From contig DASWHX010000152.1 in the NCBI GenBank assembly GCA_036397995.1, forward strand, positions 1 through 6,051: a stretch of DNA of 6,051 nt, read 5' to 3'. Source of the stretch: DASWHX01 sp036397995 (GTDB taxonomy: Bacteria; Bacteroidota; Bacteroidia; Cytophagales; Cyclobacteriaceae). Each line of letters opens with the position of its first letter. The first letter of the stretch is position 1. The translations under genes were made by a program, and so were the position numbers. This document shows positions 1 through 4,540 of the stretch, in pieces. Under the pieces are notes generated by a model, which was given only the letters and a program-made list of their open reading frames with translations, was not told where the DNA came from and did not search any database.

Positions 1-40
1 TGTCTTATGACTTTTCACTTATGACTTATGACTTATGACT
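1..40. repeat. Heptamer tandem array, left copy (cut by window edge)
   Basis: From base 2 the sequence reads in strict 7-base steps: GTCTTAT, GACTTTT, CACTTAT, GACTTAT, GACTTAT, then a partial GACT ending at 40. This is the same unit family as the longer array at 613-756 (GACTTTT/CACTTTT/GACTTTC), differing mainly by A at unit position 6. The array probably continues to the left of the window. It lies 32 bases beyond the stop codon of the toxin gene, so the toxin-antitoxin pair has a heptamer array on each side. No function is evident. Confidence 0.8.
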
Positions 41-72
41 GTTTGCCAGTCATGTTAGCTAAAAATCAATCT

Positions 73-354
73 CTACTTAATGTTTCTTGCGGCGTGGTGA
101 ATACGCAATATAAATACGTCATTCTTGTAAACTCTATAGAAGATACGGTAATTACCCTCAATCAATTCACGAATGGTTGAATCTCCTTTCTCAGGAACAA
201 TACGTCCTAATTTGGATTGTGATTCCAGTTGATCAACGCGGGATAAAAGCTTATCAATATATCGGTCAGCGTAAAACTGAGAATCTGGGAAAATATAATT
301 ATGAATTGCTTTAAGATCATTAACAGCTCTTTTTCCCCACTTTATTTTTGCCAT
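73..354 (-). CDS. RelE/ParE-family toxin of a type II toxin-antitoxin pair
   Basis: A 93-residue basic protein with the size and layout of the RelE/ParE toxin superfamily. It has an N-terminal strand (IKWGKRAVNDL), two helices (about residues 10-48), a G50-R51 turn, RELIEGNYRIFYRV at 62-75, and the C-terminal strand VFILRIHHAARN at 80-91. The R-E..I...YRI.Y and ILRI.HAAR patterns are typical of the ParE branch. ParE proteins poison DNA gyrase and RelE proteins cleave mRNA; sequence alone does not settle which applies, though the HAARN tail favours ParE-like. The start ATG (352-354) overlaps the end of the upstream antitoxin frame by 13 bases, so the two are probably translationally coupled. 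The gene appears intact and ends in TAG at 73-75. Confidence 0.88.
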   Translation of the reverse strand: MAKIKWGKRAVNDLKAIHNYIFPDSQFYADRYIDKLLSRVDQLESQSKLGRIVPEKGDSTIRELIEGNYRIFYRVYKNDVFILRIHHAARNIK

Positions 355-521
355 TTCTTCACCATTTTTTTAACGGCTGAGTGGCTGACGATCTTATCTT
401 CCTTAATGTCTTTTAATCCTTCATCAATCTTGTTAATTACAATTAATCTTTCCAGGAAATCTTCAAGATCGAATTCTTTTGGAAATTCATTAAGAGCGGA
501 GATAACAGCTGCTTTTTTCAT
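342..521 (-). CDS. Antitoxin of the RelE/ParE-like pair (59 residues)
   Basis: A short frame starting at ATG 519-521 and ending in TAA at 342-344. The 59-residue product begins MKKAAVISALNEFPKEFDLE and ends VKKMVKKWQK. The C-terminal half, GLKDIKEDKIVSHSAVKKMV, follows the pattern GL.DI..G+..SH..V...+..W seen in many small Bacteroidota antitoxins that partner RelE/ParE toxins. That region normally wraps the toxin; the N-terminal part would dimerise and may bind DNA. Antitoxin-first order, small size, a 13-base overlap with the toxin start and a dyad operator directly upstream all support the call. I could not place it in a named antitoxin family with certainty. It is easily missed because it is under 60 codons. 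Confidence 0.85.
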   Translation of the reverse strand: MKKAAVISALNEFPKEFDLEDFLERLIVINKIDEGLKDIKEDKIVSHSAVKKMVKKWQK

Positions 522-523
522 AA

Positions 524-546
524 TTCAAATATACTAAATATTTGAA
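524..546 (-). promoter_or_regulatory. Toxin-antitoxin operator dyad with embedded -7 box
   Basis: A perfect 9-bp inverted repeat, TTCAAATAT (524-532) and ATATTTGAA (538-546), separated by ACTAA, lies two bases upstream of the antitoxin ATG. On the minus strand its proximal arm contains TATATTTG (533-526), a perfect match to the Bacteroidota -7 consensus TAnnTTTG. No good TTG-type -33 box sits at the usual spacing. The overlap of promoter element and dyad is what would be expected if the antitoxin or the complex represses its own transcription, as in most type II systems. The -7 box lies so close to the ATG that the transcript could be leaderless or nearly so. Confidence 0.65.
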
Positions 547-561
547 CACCTTGACCAGCCG

Positions 562-611
562 GGTTTTGCAACAAGGTTTACATTTGTTTGATTTCCGGTA
601 GAAACCGGGAT
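562..611. repeat. 50-bp dispersed repeat, copy 1
   Basis: This stretch recurs at 2221-2271 in the same orientation, differing at about five positions plus a one-base indel. Shared blocks are GGTTTTGCAAC, GTTTACATTTG, TTGATTTCC and AGAAACCGGGAT. Its right end folds into a hairpin: TTCCGGT (593-599), loop AGAA, ACCGGGA (604-610), with one G-T pair. The heptamer array begins two bases after this repeat (613). The second copy is likewise followed by a short heptamer-like stretch, so the two parts may belong to one element. Confidence 0.7.
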
Positions 612-612
612 T

Positions 613-756
613 GACTTTCGACTTTTGACTTTTGACTTTTGACTTTTGACTTTTGACTTTTGACTTTTCACTTTTGACTTTTCACTTTTGACTTTTCACT
701 TTCGACTTTCGACTTTCGACTTTTGACTTTTCACTTTTGACTTTTCACTTTTGACT
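613..756. repeat. Heptamer tandem array, 20 units
   Basis: Twenty consecutive 7-base units run from 613 to 752 with no length errors, followed by a partial GACT (753-756). Units are GACTTTT, CACTTTT, GACTTTC and CACTTTC, so variation is confined to position 1 (G or C) and position 7 (T or C), while ACTTT at positions 2-6 is invariant. Seven of the first eight units are identical GACTTTT, and G- and C-type units then alternate in part. No start codon or plausible protein is associated. Such simple arrays can change copy number by slippage. It separates the 50-bp repeat from the 21-bp array. Confidence 0.93.
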
Positions 757-769
757 ATCCTGAGACAAC

Positions 770-1084
770 TGGTTATTGCCGGAAACCAACTGACGATACA
801 TTCACAACAATCGGTGGGTCTTCGGCACCAACTAATTATTAATAGAAGTGAACTAACGGATACTAATTACCAACTGGTGTATTACGGTGAATAGCTGGTT
901 ATATCCGGAGAATAACTGACGGAAGCTGGATACCCTCTGGTTATGTCCCGGATATAACAGGTTGGTGCTTCAGGATAACTAATTATGTAAAAAGTATAAC
1001 CGGTTATACTCTGCATATCCATTGGGGGGTACAGATACCCTATGGGGGGGGTACCACGATACCCCTGGGGGTACCTGACATCCC
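770..1084. repeat. 21-bp degenerate tandem array, 15 units
   Basis: When cut every 21 bases from 770, the sequence aligns into 15 gapless units. Most units begin T-G/A-G/A and most end AAC: exactly at 790, 832, 853, 874, 916, 958, 979 and 1000, with AGC at 895. The conserved part straddles the unit junction, for example ACAACTGGTTAT (765-776), ATAGCTGGTTAT (891-902), ATAACTAATTAT (975-986) and ATAACCGGTTAT (996-1007). The middle of each unit is variable, often containing CCGG. Some units form a 5-bp stem with a 9-base loop: GTTAT/ATAAC at 898-916 and 940-958, TGGTT/AACCA at 770-788. The last three units drift to G-rich sequence. The stretch immediately before 770 also ends in ACAAC, so a sixteenth, degraded unit is possible. 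I see no gene here. Confidence 0.8.
993..1010. repeat. Perfect 18-bp palindrome inside the 21-bp array
   Basis: AGTATAACC (993-1001) is followed directly by its exact reverse complement GGTTATACT (1002-1010), with no spacer. It is centred near the boundary between the eleventh and twelfth 21-bp units and is the most symmetrical example of the junction motif ATAAC-GGTTAT found along the array. A perfect palindrome without a loop suits a homodimeric DNA-binding protein better than an RNA hairpin. No binding protein can be named. Confidence 0.75.
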
Positions 1085-1086
1085 CC
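1024..1086. repeat. G-run units: three consecutive short hairpins
   Basis: The final three 21-bp units each start with a run of G (6 at 1024-1029, 8 at 1044-1051, 5 at 1067-1071) and close with a run of C. Each can fold: GGGTA/TACCC (1027-1031 with 1036-1040), GGGGTA/TACCCC (1048-1053 with 1060-1065), and GGGGG/CCCCC (1067-1071 with 1082-1086). Loops are 4 to 10 bases. The sharp change in composition within a phased array suggests that this end has diverged or been copied separately. Confidence 0.6.
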
Positions 1087-1137
1087 AAATAAGGTGTTTA
1101 AGGCAGGCAGGGACAGTAAAAGACAAAAGAGGCATTC

Positions 1138-1163
1138 AAAAAAAAGTCGGATTTTCATCCGAC
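1138..1163 (-). terminator. Intrinsic terminator of the hypothetical gene at 1193-1687
   Basis: On the minus strand, GTCGGAT (1163-1157), a GAAA tetraloop, and ATCCGAC (1152-1146) form a perfect 7-bp stem followed immediately by eight T residues (1145-1138). It lies 29 bases past the stop codon of the hypothetical gene. Perfect stem, GNRA loop and long U tract make this a textbook rho-independent terminator, and it isolates the repeat island from upstream transcription. Confidence 0.93.
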
Positions 1164-1192
1164 CTCAACAAAGTATAAATCATGATAATCTA

Positions 1193-1687
1193 TTATTGTA
1201 CAGGTTCCTCTGGCAATACTTCCTCGTGCGTTCTTCCCTGGCCTTTAAATCTTTTTGCCAGGTCATCTAAAATACTTTTTGCATTGGGCACATTCATTTT
1301 GGCGGCCTGTTTGCAGGAGTTATAGTAGGTGAGAGCCCCCGCCATTGCCTCACTGCCAGCCAGGGTAATGCTATCCTTCAGGTTGGATACCATCTGCTCC
1401 AGCAAACGCAAATAATTGGTCAGCAGAGTAACGCCTTCCACATCAATCATCAATTCATCCACTTTCAAATAAGGCGGTGCAAATTCAGGATTGCTTAAGG
1501 CATAGTCAAGTGCCTTCTCCACGAAAGGCACATTGCTGTCACCCATTTTAACTAATTGACGTCTGTCTTCCGCTGACAGAGCTTTCAAATGTGGCCCCAG
1601 CTTGTTTACCAAGGTAGTAATGGCCGTTGTGATCTCAGTTTGATCATCAGCGGAAATTTTTAGGGATATTCTGTTTTCGAAGCTCAT
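1193..1687 (-). CDS. Conserved hypothetical protein, 164 residues, unknown function
   Basis: A soluble, mostly helical protein with no signal peptide or membrane segment. It resembles a family I recall as recurrent and uncharacterised in Bacteroidota: an N-terminal NRISLKIS segment (5-12), the block HLKALSAEDRRQLVKMGD (33-50), a central VDELMIDVEGVTLLTNY region (76-92), and a C-terminal DSITLAGSEAMAGALTYYNS stretch (105-124) followed by a basic helix (KSILDDLAKRFKG). The tail (GRTHEEVLPEEPVQ) is acidic and probably disordered. I do not know its role and propose none. It is a single-gene unit: more than 600 bases without a gene lie upstream and its own terminator lies downstream. No convincing Shine-Dalgarno sequence precedes the ATG at 1685-1687. 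Confidence 0.8.
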   Translation of the reverse strand: MSFENRISLKISADDQTEITTAITTLVNKLGPHLKALSAEDRRQLVKMGDSNVPFVEKALDYALSNPEFAPPYLKVDELMIDVEGVTLLTNYLRLLEQMVSNLKDSITLAGSEAMAGALTYYNSCKQAAKMNVPNAKSILDDLAKRFKGQGRTHEEVLPEEPVQ

Positions 1688-1736
1688 AGATAGTAAATGT
1701 TTATTGTTTGCAATTATTTTTTTGTAATAATGGTGA

Positions 1737-1773
1737 ATTTTGTTATTCCCGCCTTGGAGGATTGTAACAAAAT
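1737..1773. promoter_or_regulatory. 9-bp inverted repeat upstream of the hypothetical gene
   Basis: ATTTTGTTA (1737-1745) and TAACAAAAT (1765-1773) are exact reverse complements separated by 19 bases. The inner part can add TCC/GGA pairing (1747-1749 with 1759-1761). The dyad lies about 50 bases before the ATG of the gene at 1193-1687, so it could be a protein-binding site or a 5' leader hairpin. Neither arm is followed by a long U tract, so it is a poor terminator. The role is inferred from position only. Confidence 0.35.
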
Positions 1774-1823
1774 CTGGTAGTTATGTAACCTGGATGACAT
1801 TTTAGAGAACAGGTGCTTAATTT

Positions 1824-1877
1824 CCCCTCCTTATTTTAAGGAGGGCCTGCCGACCGAAGGTTGGTTAGGGGTGGTTA
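1824..1877. repeat. Hairpin repeat A, copy 1 (long form)
   Basis: The repeat starts with the hairpin CCCTCCTT (1825-1832), loop ATTTT, AAGGAGGG (1838-1845) and ends AGGGGTGGTTA (1867-1877). Between these it carries about 20 extra bases (CCTGCCGACCGAAGG and following) that are absent from copies 2 and 3. It belongs to a type of C/G-rich palindromic intergenic repeat common in Bacteroidota genomes (recalled, not searched). No coding content is visible. Confidence 0.75.
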
Positions 1878-1927
1878 ATAATTTTCTTATAGTGTCTCTG
1901 AAAATAGAAATCAGTTGTTATATATAA

Positions 1928-1964
1928 CCCCCTGTAGTCCCCCTTGAAATAAGGGGGACAATTT
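1928..1964. repeat. Hairpin repeat B, copy 1
   Basis: CCCCCTGTA is followed by a perfect 9-bp stem, GTCCCCCTT (1937-1945) with AAGGGGGAC (1951-1959), around a 5-base loop GAAAT, then AATTT. A linker block CTGAAAATAGAAA(T)CAGTTGTTATAT lies just before it (1898-1923) and recurs before copy 2 with one inserted base (2029-2055). Repeat A, linker and repeat B therefore form a composite unit of about 140-160 bases. Confidence 0.75.
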
Positions 1965-1982
1965 CTGGGCAGGGCTAAATTT

Positions 1983-2018
1983 CTCCTCCTTATTTTAAGG
2001 AGGGGGCAGGGGTGGTTA
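1983..2018. repeat. Hairpin repeat A, copy 2 (short form)
   Basis: CTCCTCCTTATTTTAAGG, then a G run, CAGGGGTGGTTA. The hairpin CTCCTT/AAGGAG is retained, with one substitution in the left arm relative to copy 3. The insert seen in copy 1 is missing. It is followed by the shared linker block (2029-2055). Confidence 0.75.
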
Positions 2019-2070
2019 AGGCTGGTTTCTGAAAATAGAAATGCAGTTGTTATATGTGGGAGGGAAAATA

Positions 2071-2092
2071 CCCCCTGTAGTCCCCCTTAAAA
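2071..2092. repeat. Hairpin repeat B, copy 2, truncated
   Basis: Only the left half is present: CCCCCTGTAGTCCCCCTTAA followed by AA. The right arm AAGGGGGAC is missing and the sequence passes through about ten AT-rich bases into repeat A copy 3. The copy therefore cannot form the 9-bp hairpin seen in copies 1 and 3. It is a deletion or a junction created when copy 3 of repeat A was duplicated. Confidence 0.65.
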
Positions 2093-2106
2093 TATTTACT
2101 TAATTT

Positions 2107-2142
2107 CCCCTCCTTATTTTAAGGAGGGGGTAGGGGTGGTTA
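2107..2142. repeat. Hairpin repeat A, copy 3
   Basis: CCCCTCCTT (2107-2115), loop ATTTT, AAGGAGGGG, then GTAGGGGTGGTTA. The 9-bp stem is perfect (2107-2115 with 2121-2129). It is the best-formed of the three A copies and is followed 17 bases later by repeat B copy 3. Confidence 0.75.
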
Positions 2143-2159
2143 ATAAAATGGTAATTATA

Positions 2160-2196
2160 CCCCATATAGTCCCCCTTAAAACAAGGGGGACAATTT
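2160..2196. repeat. Hairpin repeat B, copy 3
   Basis: CCCCATATA precedes the same perfect 9-bp stem as copy 1: GTCCCCCTT (2169-2177), loop AAAAC, AAGGGGGAC (2183-2191), then AATTT. Loop sequence and flank differ from copy 1 while the stem is unchanged, which suggests that the hairpin is the conserved part. It lies about 95 bases beyond the CAP gene on the minus strand, but no U tract follows, so it is not a classical terminator. Confidence 0.75.
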
Positions 2197-2220
2197 TCGG
2201 GTGGGGGTAAAAAATATACC

Positions 2221-2295
2221 GGTTTTGCAACTATGTTTACATTTGCTTGATTTCCCGCCAGAAACCGGGATGAAATTCTACTTCACTGTTCACTG
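2221..2295. repeat. 50-bp dispersed repeat, copy 2, with heptamer-like tail overlapping the CAP gene end
   Basis: Bases 2221-2271 match 562-611 in the same orientation at about 44 of 51 aligned positions. The terminal hairpin is kept with changed bases: TCCCG (2253-2257) and CGGGA (2266-2270). A 7-base direct repeat follows, TTCACTG TTCACTG (2282-2295), resembling the CACTTTT units that follow copy 1. It includes the CAP gene stop codon (2290-2292) and its last codon, so the coding end lies inside repeat DNA. Confidence 0.6.
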
Positions 2296-2805
2296 CTTAT
2301 CATACGCGGTTTCGCCCAGCCAATTCCCCGGTGGATCATAATTGCAGACGACGAGGGTGCCGCCTTCTTTGCATACTGCTATAGCACAGCCAACCTCCGT
2401 TGTATTTTTCCAAACCATCTGGGTATAATGACCATACTTGTTGGGCGATTTTATCGGTGCGGGTTTTTTATAATATTGAATTTCACTGCCCCAGGAATCG
2501 ACCGCATGCTTTGGAGAGGCGGATGAAGTAGAGATCCAATACAGATTTTCTCCATAGATGCGCTTCCATTTTCCTTCGGTGGGGCGGTGCTCCATCTGGC
2601 ATTTTTTTGTTAACTGCATGGCCCATTCCGCCGCGTATTTTGCCAGGTCATTATTCCATTCCAAAGGTTTCGTGCCCACATTGGCACGCCACTGATTATG
2701 AACATCAATAAATTCCTGCCTTTGTTCGCCTGAAAGTTTTACCAGCTCCTGGGCTGAACTTTCTGCTACCAGGCAGATAAGGATAATGATTAAGTTGGCT
2801 CTCAT
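2290..2805 (-). CDS. Secreted CAP/SCP-domain protein (PR-1/CRISP/Tpx-1-like)
   Basis: A 171-residue exported protein. Residues 1-18 form a signal peptide (MRANLIIILICLVAESSA, cleavage before Q19), and the rest is one CAP domain. Signature CAP1 is GHYTQMVWKNT (125-135) and CAP2 is VVCNYDPPGNW (152-162), both close matches. The CAP pocket residues His73, Glu86 (GENL), Glu108 and His126 are all present, as are HNQWRANVG (36-44) and four cysteines (69, 140, 145, 154) that could form disulfides. CAP proteins in eukaryotes bind sterols or act in defence; bacterial members are extracytoplasmic with mostly unknown roles. I chose the ATG at 2803-2805 because it places the signal peptide at the N-terminus; an in-frame ATG at 2869-2871 would add 22 residues ahead of it. 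The stop codon lies in repeat DNA. Confidence 0.88.
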   Translation of the reverse strand: MRANLIIILICLVAESSAQELVKLSGEQRQEFIDVHNQWRANVGTKPLEWNNDLAKYAAEWAMQLTKKCQMEHRPTEGKWKRIYGENLYWISTSSASPKHAVDSWGSEIQYYKKPAPIKSPNKYGHYTQMVWKNTTEVGCAIAVCKEGGTLVVCNYDPPGNWLGETAYDKQ

Positions 2806-2838
2806 AACGGATAAAATATAATTAATGAATATTTTCTG

Positions 2839-2872
2839 CAAGAATAAGGCCGAATAGGGATCAATTACCAAA
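2839..2872 (-). promoter_or_regulatory. Possible promoter of the CAP gene
   Basis: On the minus strand TTTG (2872-2869) is followed after 22 bases by TATTCTTG (2846-2839), one mismatch from the Bacteroidota -7 consensus TAnnTTTG. The spacing is slightly long. If used, transcription would start near 2832, downstream of the alternative ATG at 2869-2871 and upstream of the ATG at 2805, which supports the shorter CAP reading frame. The 93-base gap after the sulfatase would otherwise leave the CAP gene at the end of that transcript. Confidence 0.3.
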
Positions 2873-2898
2873 TTTATCCGGCAGTAGTAAGGATAATG

Positions 2899-4515
2899 CT
2901 ATTCGGGTATTATAATTCTGGCTTCTTCCACATATTTATGCCATTCAGTGAGCAGCTCGTTATACACTTCAGGGAACTCTTGTTTCAAATCTTTGGATTC
3001 TGCCAAGTCTGTAGCAAGATTATACAAACGAAAATTTTCTTCCTTTACCGGCAGGTCAATACTCACCAACTTCCAGTCGCCCTTTCTTACATAAAGCCGC
3101 AGGCGGTGTTCATGTTGGGTTACATAATTTTCGTCATGCACGATAGTATTCTCGCCTTTCAGAAATGGAAGTAAAGATACGCCCGCCATGGGCGGAGTAT
3201 TTTCTGTTCCTTGCAATTCCGGGTATCCAATTCCGGCAATTTCAAGAAATGTCGGGGCAAGGTCCATAACCGTGAGATAATCATGCCTGATTTCACCATT
3301 GGCAGGTATATTTACTCCACGCATAATTAATGGAGCTGAAATTCCTCCTTCCGTAGGGTAGCTTTTATGCCTGTTGAATGGTGCTGAACCTGCCATCGCC
3401 CATGGCGGGCCATAACTCACAAACGAATTCGGTTTGCCCATGTTTTCATACGAGTTATCATAATACCCATACAAATCACTACCTTCCCTTAATTTTGAAT
3501 AAAAATCTTCTGCTGCTGCTCCATTGTCAGACATAAACACTATCAGTGTATTTTCAAAAAGATTCTTATCTTTCAAAAACTGAATCATACGGCCAACATG
3601 GTAATCAAGATTTTCAACCATCGCGGAATATAATTCCATTTTTCTGGCTTCAATTTTCTTCTGTTCCTCACTAAGTTCATTCCAGGGTATAATCCCTTCC
3701 AGGCGTTCAGGAAACTTAGCCTGTTCAGGAATAATTCCTGCTTTTTTCAGGGATTGAAAGCGAAGACAGCGCAAGCTATCATAACCAGGATCATATCTGC
3801 CTTTATAATTATCAAATTGTTGTGGAACCTGAAGTGGCCAATGTGGAGTGGTCAATGCTGCGAAAGCAAAGAAAGGTTTTCCATCATTCAGATTTCCTTC
3901 AATATATTGTATCAGCTTATTTGTATAGAATTCTGTTGAATATTCACCTTCCGGATAATTCACCAATTCACCATCTTCCCTATAGGTGGAAGAATCATTG
4001 TCAAAAAGTGAAACGTCATTGTAGTGATTACCGGCTCCATCTTCCATCACCCAGGAACGTTCAAATCCTTTTGCCGCCGGACTTGTTTCTCTGGTCCGGC
4101 CCAAATGCCATTTGCCCGTGATATATGTGTGGTAACCTGCATCGTGTAATAACAATGGGAATGGGACAATCCGGTTAGTAAGGTATCCTTCATATCCAAA
4201 TTTGCCCGCGAAAATTCCCGTTCCACCAGACTGGCTGCCCACTCCGGCGAGATGATTTTCATTTCCACTTAATAGCATTGCGCGGGTAGGAGCACACATT
4301 ACTGCTGTATGAAACCGGGTAAACAGGAGTCCCGATTTAGCCAGTTCATCAATATTAGGAGTAGAAATATCACCCCCGTAAATGCCCAGATCAGAGTAAC
4401 CTAAATCATCAGCCACTATCAGGAAAATGTTCGGCCTCTGTGTTTCAGGTTGTTCACCCCTGGGAGCAGAGCATCCAAAAGTCAAAAATACACTTAGAAG
4501 GAGAATGTATTTCAT
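2899..4515 (-). CDS. Lipoprotein arylsulfatase-type sulfatase (family S1)
   Basis: A 538-residue formylglycine-dependent sulfatase that hydrolyses sulfate esters. The N-terminus MKYILLLSVFLTFGC is a short lipoprotein-type signal with Cys15 as the likely lipidated residue, so the enzyme is probably membrane-anchored outside the cytoplasm. Active-site elements are complete: metal ligands Asp36-Asp37 (IVADDLGYSDLG), the signature CAPTR (74-78) with Cys74 as the residue oxidised to formylglycine, Lys135 and His137 in GKWHLG, His225 (TPHW), Asp330-Asn331 (MSDNGA) and Lys384 (NRHKSYPTEGG). Length and the FERSW, GNHYND and APFNRHKS motifs resemble the arylsulfatase branch that includes Pseudomonas AtsA; the substrate cannot be read from sequence. 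Maturation needs a formylglycine-generating enzyme or anSME, neither of which is in this window. The gene starts 25 bases after the DUF6265 stop, so it is probably cotranscribed. Confidence 0.95.
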   Translation of the reverse strand: MKYILLLSVFLTFGCSAPRGEQPETQRPNIFLIVADDLGYSDLGIYGGDISTPNIDELAKSGLLFTRFHTAVMCAPTRAMLLSGNENHLAGVGSQSGGTGIFAGKFGYEGYLTNRIVPFPLLLHDAGYHTYITGKWHLGRTRETSPAAKGFERSWVMEDGAGNHYNDVSLFDNDSSTYREDGELVNYPEGEYSTEFYTNKLIQYIEGNLNDGKPFFAFAALTTPHWPLQVPQQFDNYKGRYDPGYDSLRCLRFQSLKKAGIIPEQAKFPERLEGIIPWNELSEEQKKIEARKMELYSAMVENLDYHVGRMIQFLKDKNLFENTLIVFMSDNGAAAEDFYSKLREGSDLYGYYDNSYENMGKPNSFVSYGPPWAMAGSAPFNRHKSYPTEGGISAPLIMRGVNIPANGEIRHDYLTVMDLAPTFLEIAGIGYPELQGTENTPPMAGVSLLPFLKGENTIVHDENYVTQHEHRLRLYVRKGDWKLVSIDLPVKEENFRLYNLATDLAESKDLKQEFPEVYNELLTEWHKYVEEARIIIPE

Positions 4516-4540
4516 CCCTCTAATATAAAAAGGAATTGAA

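Noticed and set aside
301..537. Plus-strand open frame of 78 codons over the toxin-antitoxin region.
   Set aside because: It lies opposite the antitoxin and the start of the toxin, which form a coherent overlapping pair; the plus-strand product is Phe/Ser/Leu-rich with no recognisable motif.
770..1084. Possible CRISPR-like array, since conserved blocks alternate with variable cores.
   Set aside because: The conserved block is only about 10-12 bases and the variable part about 9, far shorter than CRISPR repeats and spacers; the blocks are degenerate and no cas gene is in the window.
882..1088. Minus-strand open frame of 68 codons, rich in Tyr, Pro and Ile/Thr, with a 7-residue rhythm (SYSPDIT-like).
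   Set aside because: It is the 21-bp tandem array read as codons; the period is a multiple of three so the frame stays open by default. It has no ribosome-binding or promoter signal, and the units drift without codon-like constraint.
1928..2196. B hairpins as terminators for the CAP transcript.
   Set aside because: The stems are strong but no run of U follows on the minus strand, and identical hairpins recur as part of dispersed repeats away from gene ends.
2806..2871. Longer N-terminus for the CAP protein from the ATG at 2869-2871.
   Set aside because: It would bury the signal peptide behind 22 extra residues, and the best promoter candidate would start transcription downstream of that ATG.
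2874..2896. TTATCC/GGATAA hairpin just after the sulfatase stop as a terminator.
   Set aside because: A 6-bp AT-rich stem with an 11-base loop and no U tract on either strand is too weak to call.
3754..4268. Open frames of 61-99 codons in other frames within the sulfatase gene.
   Set aside because: They overlap the well-supported 538-codon sulfatase, including its catalytic motifs, and encode nothing recognisable.
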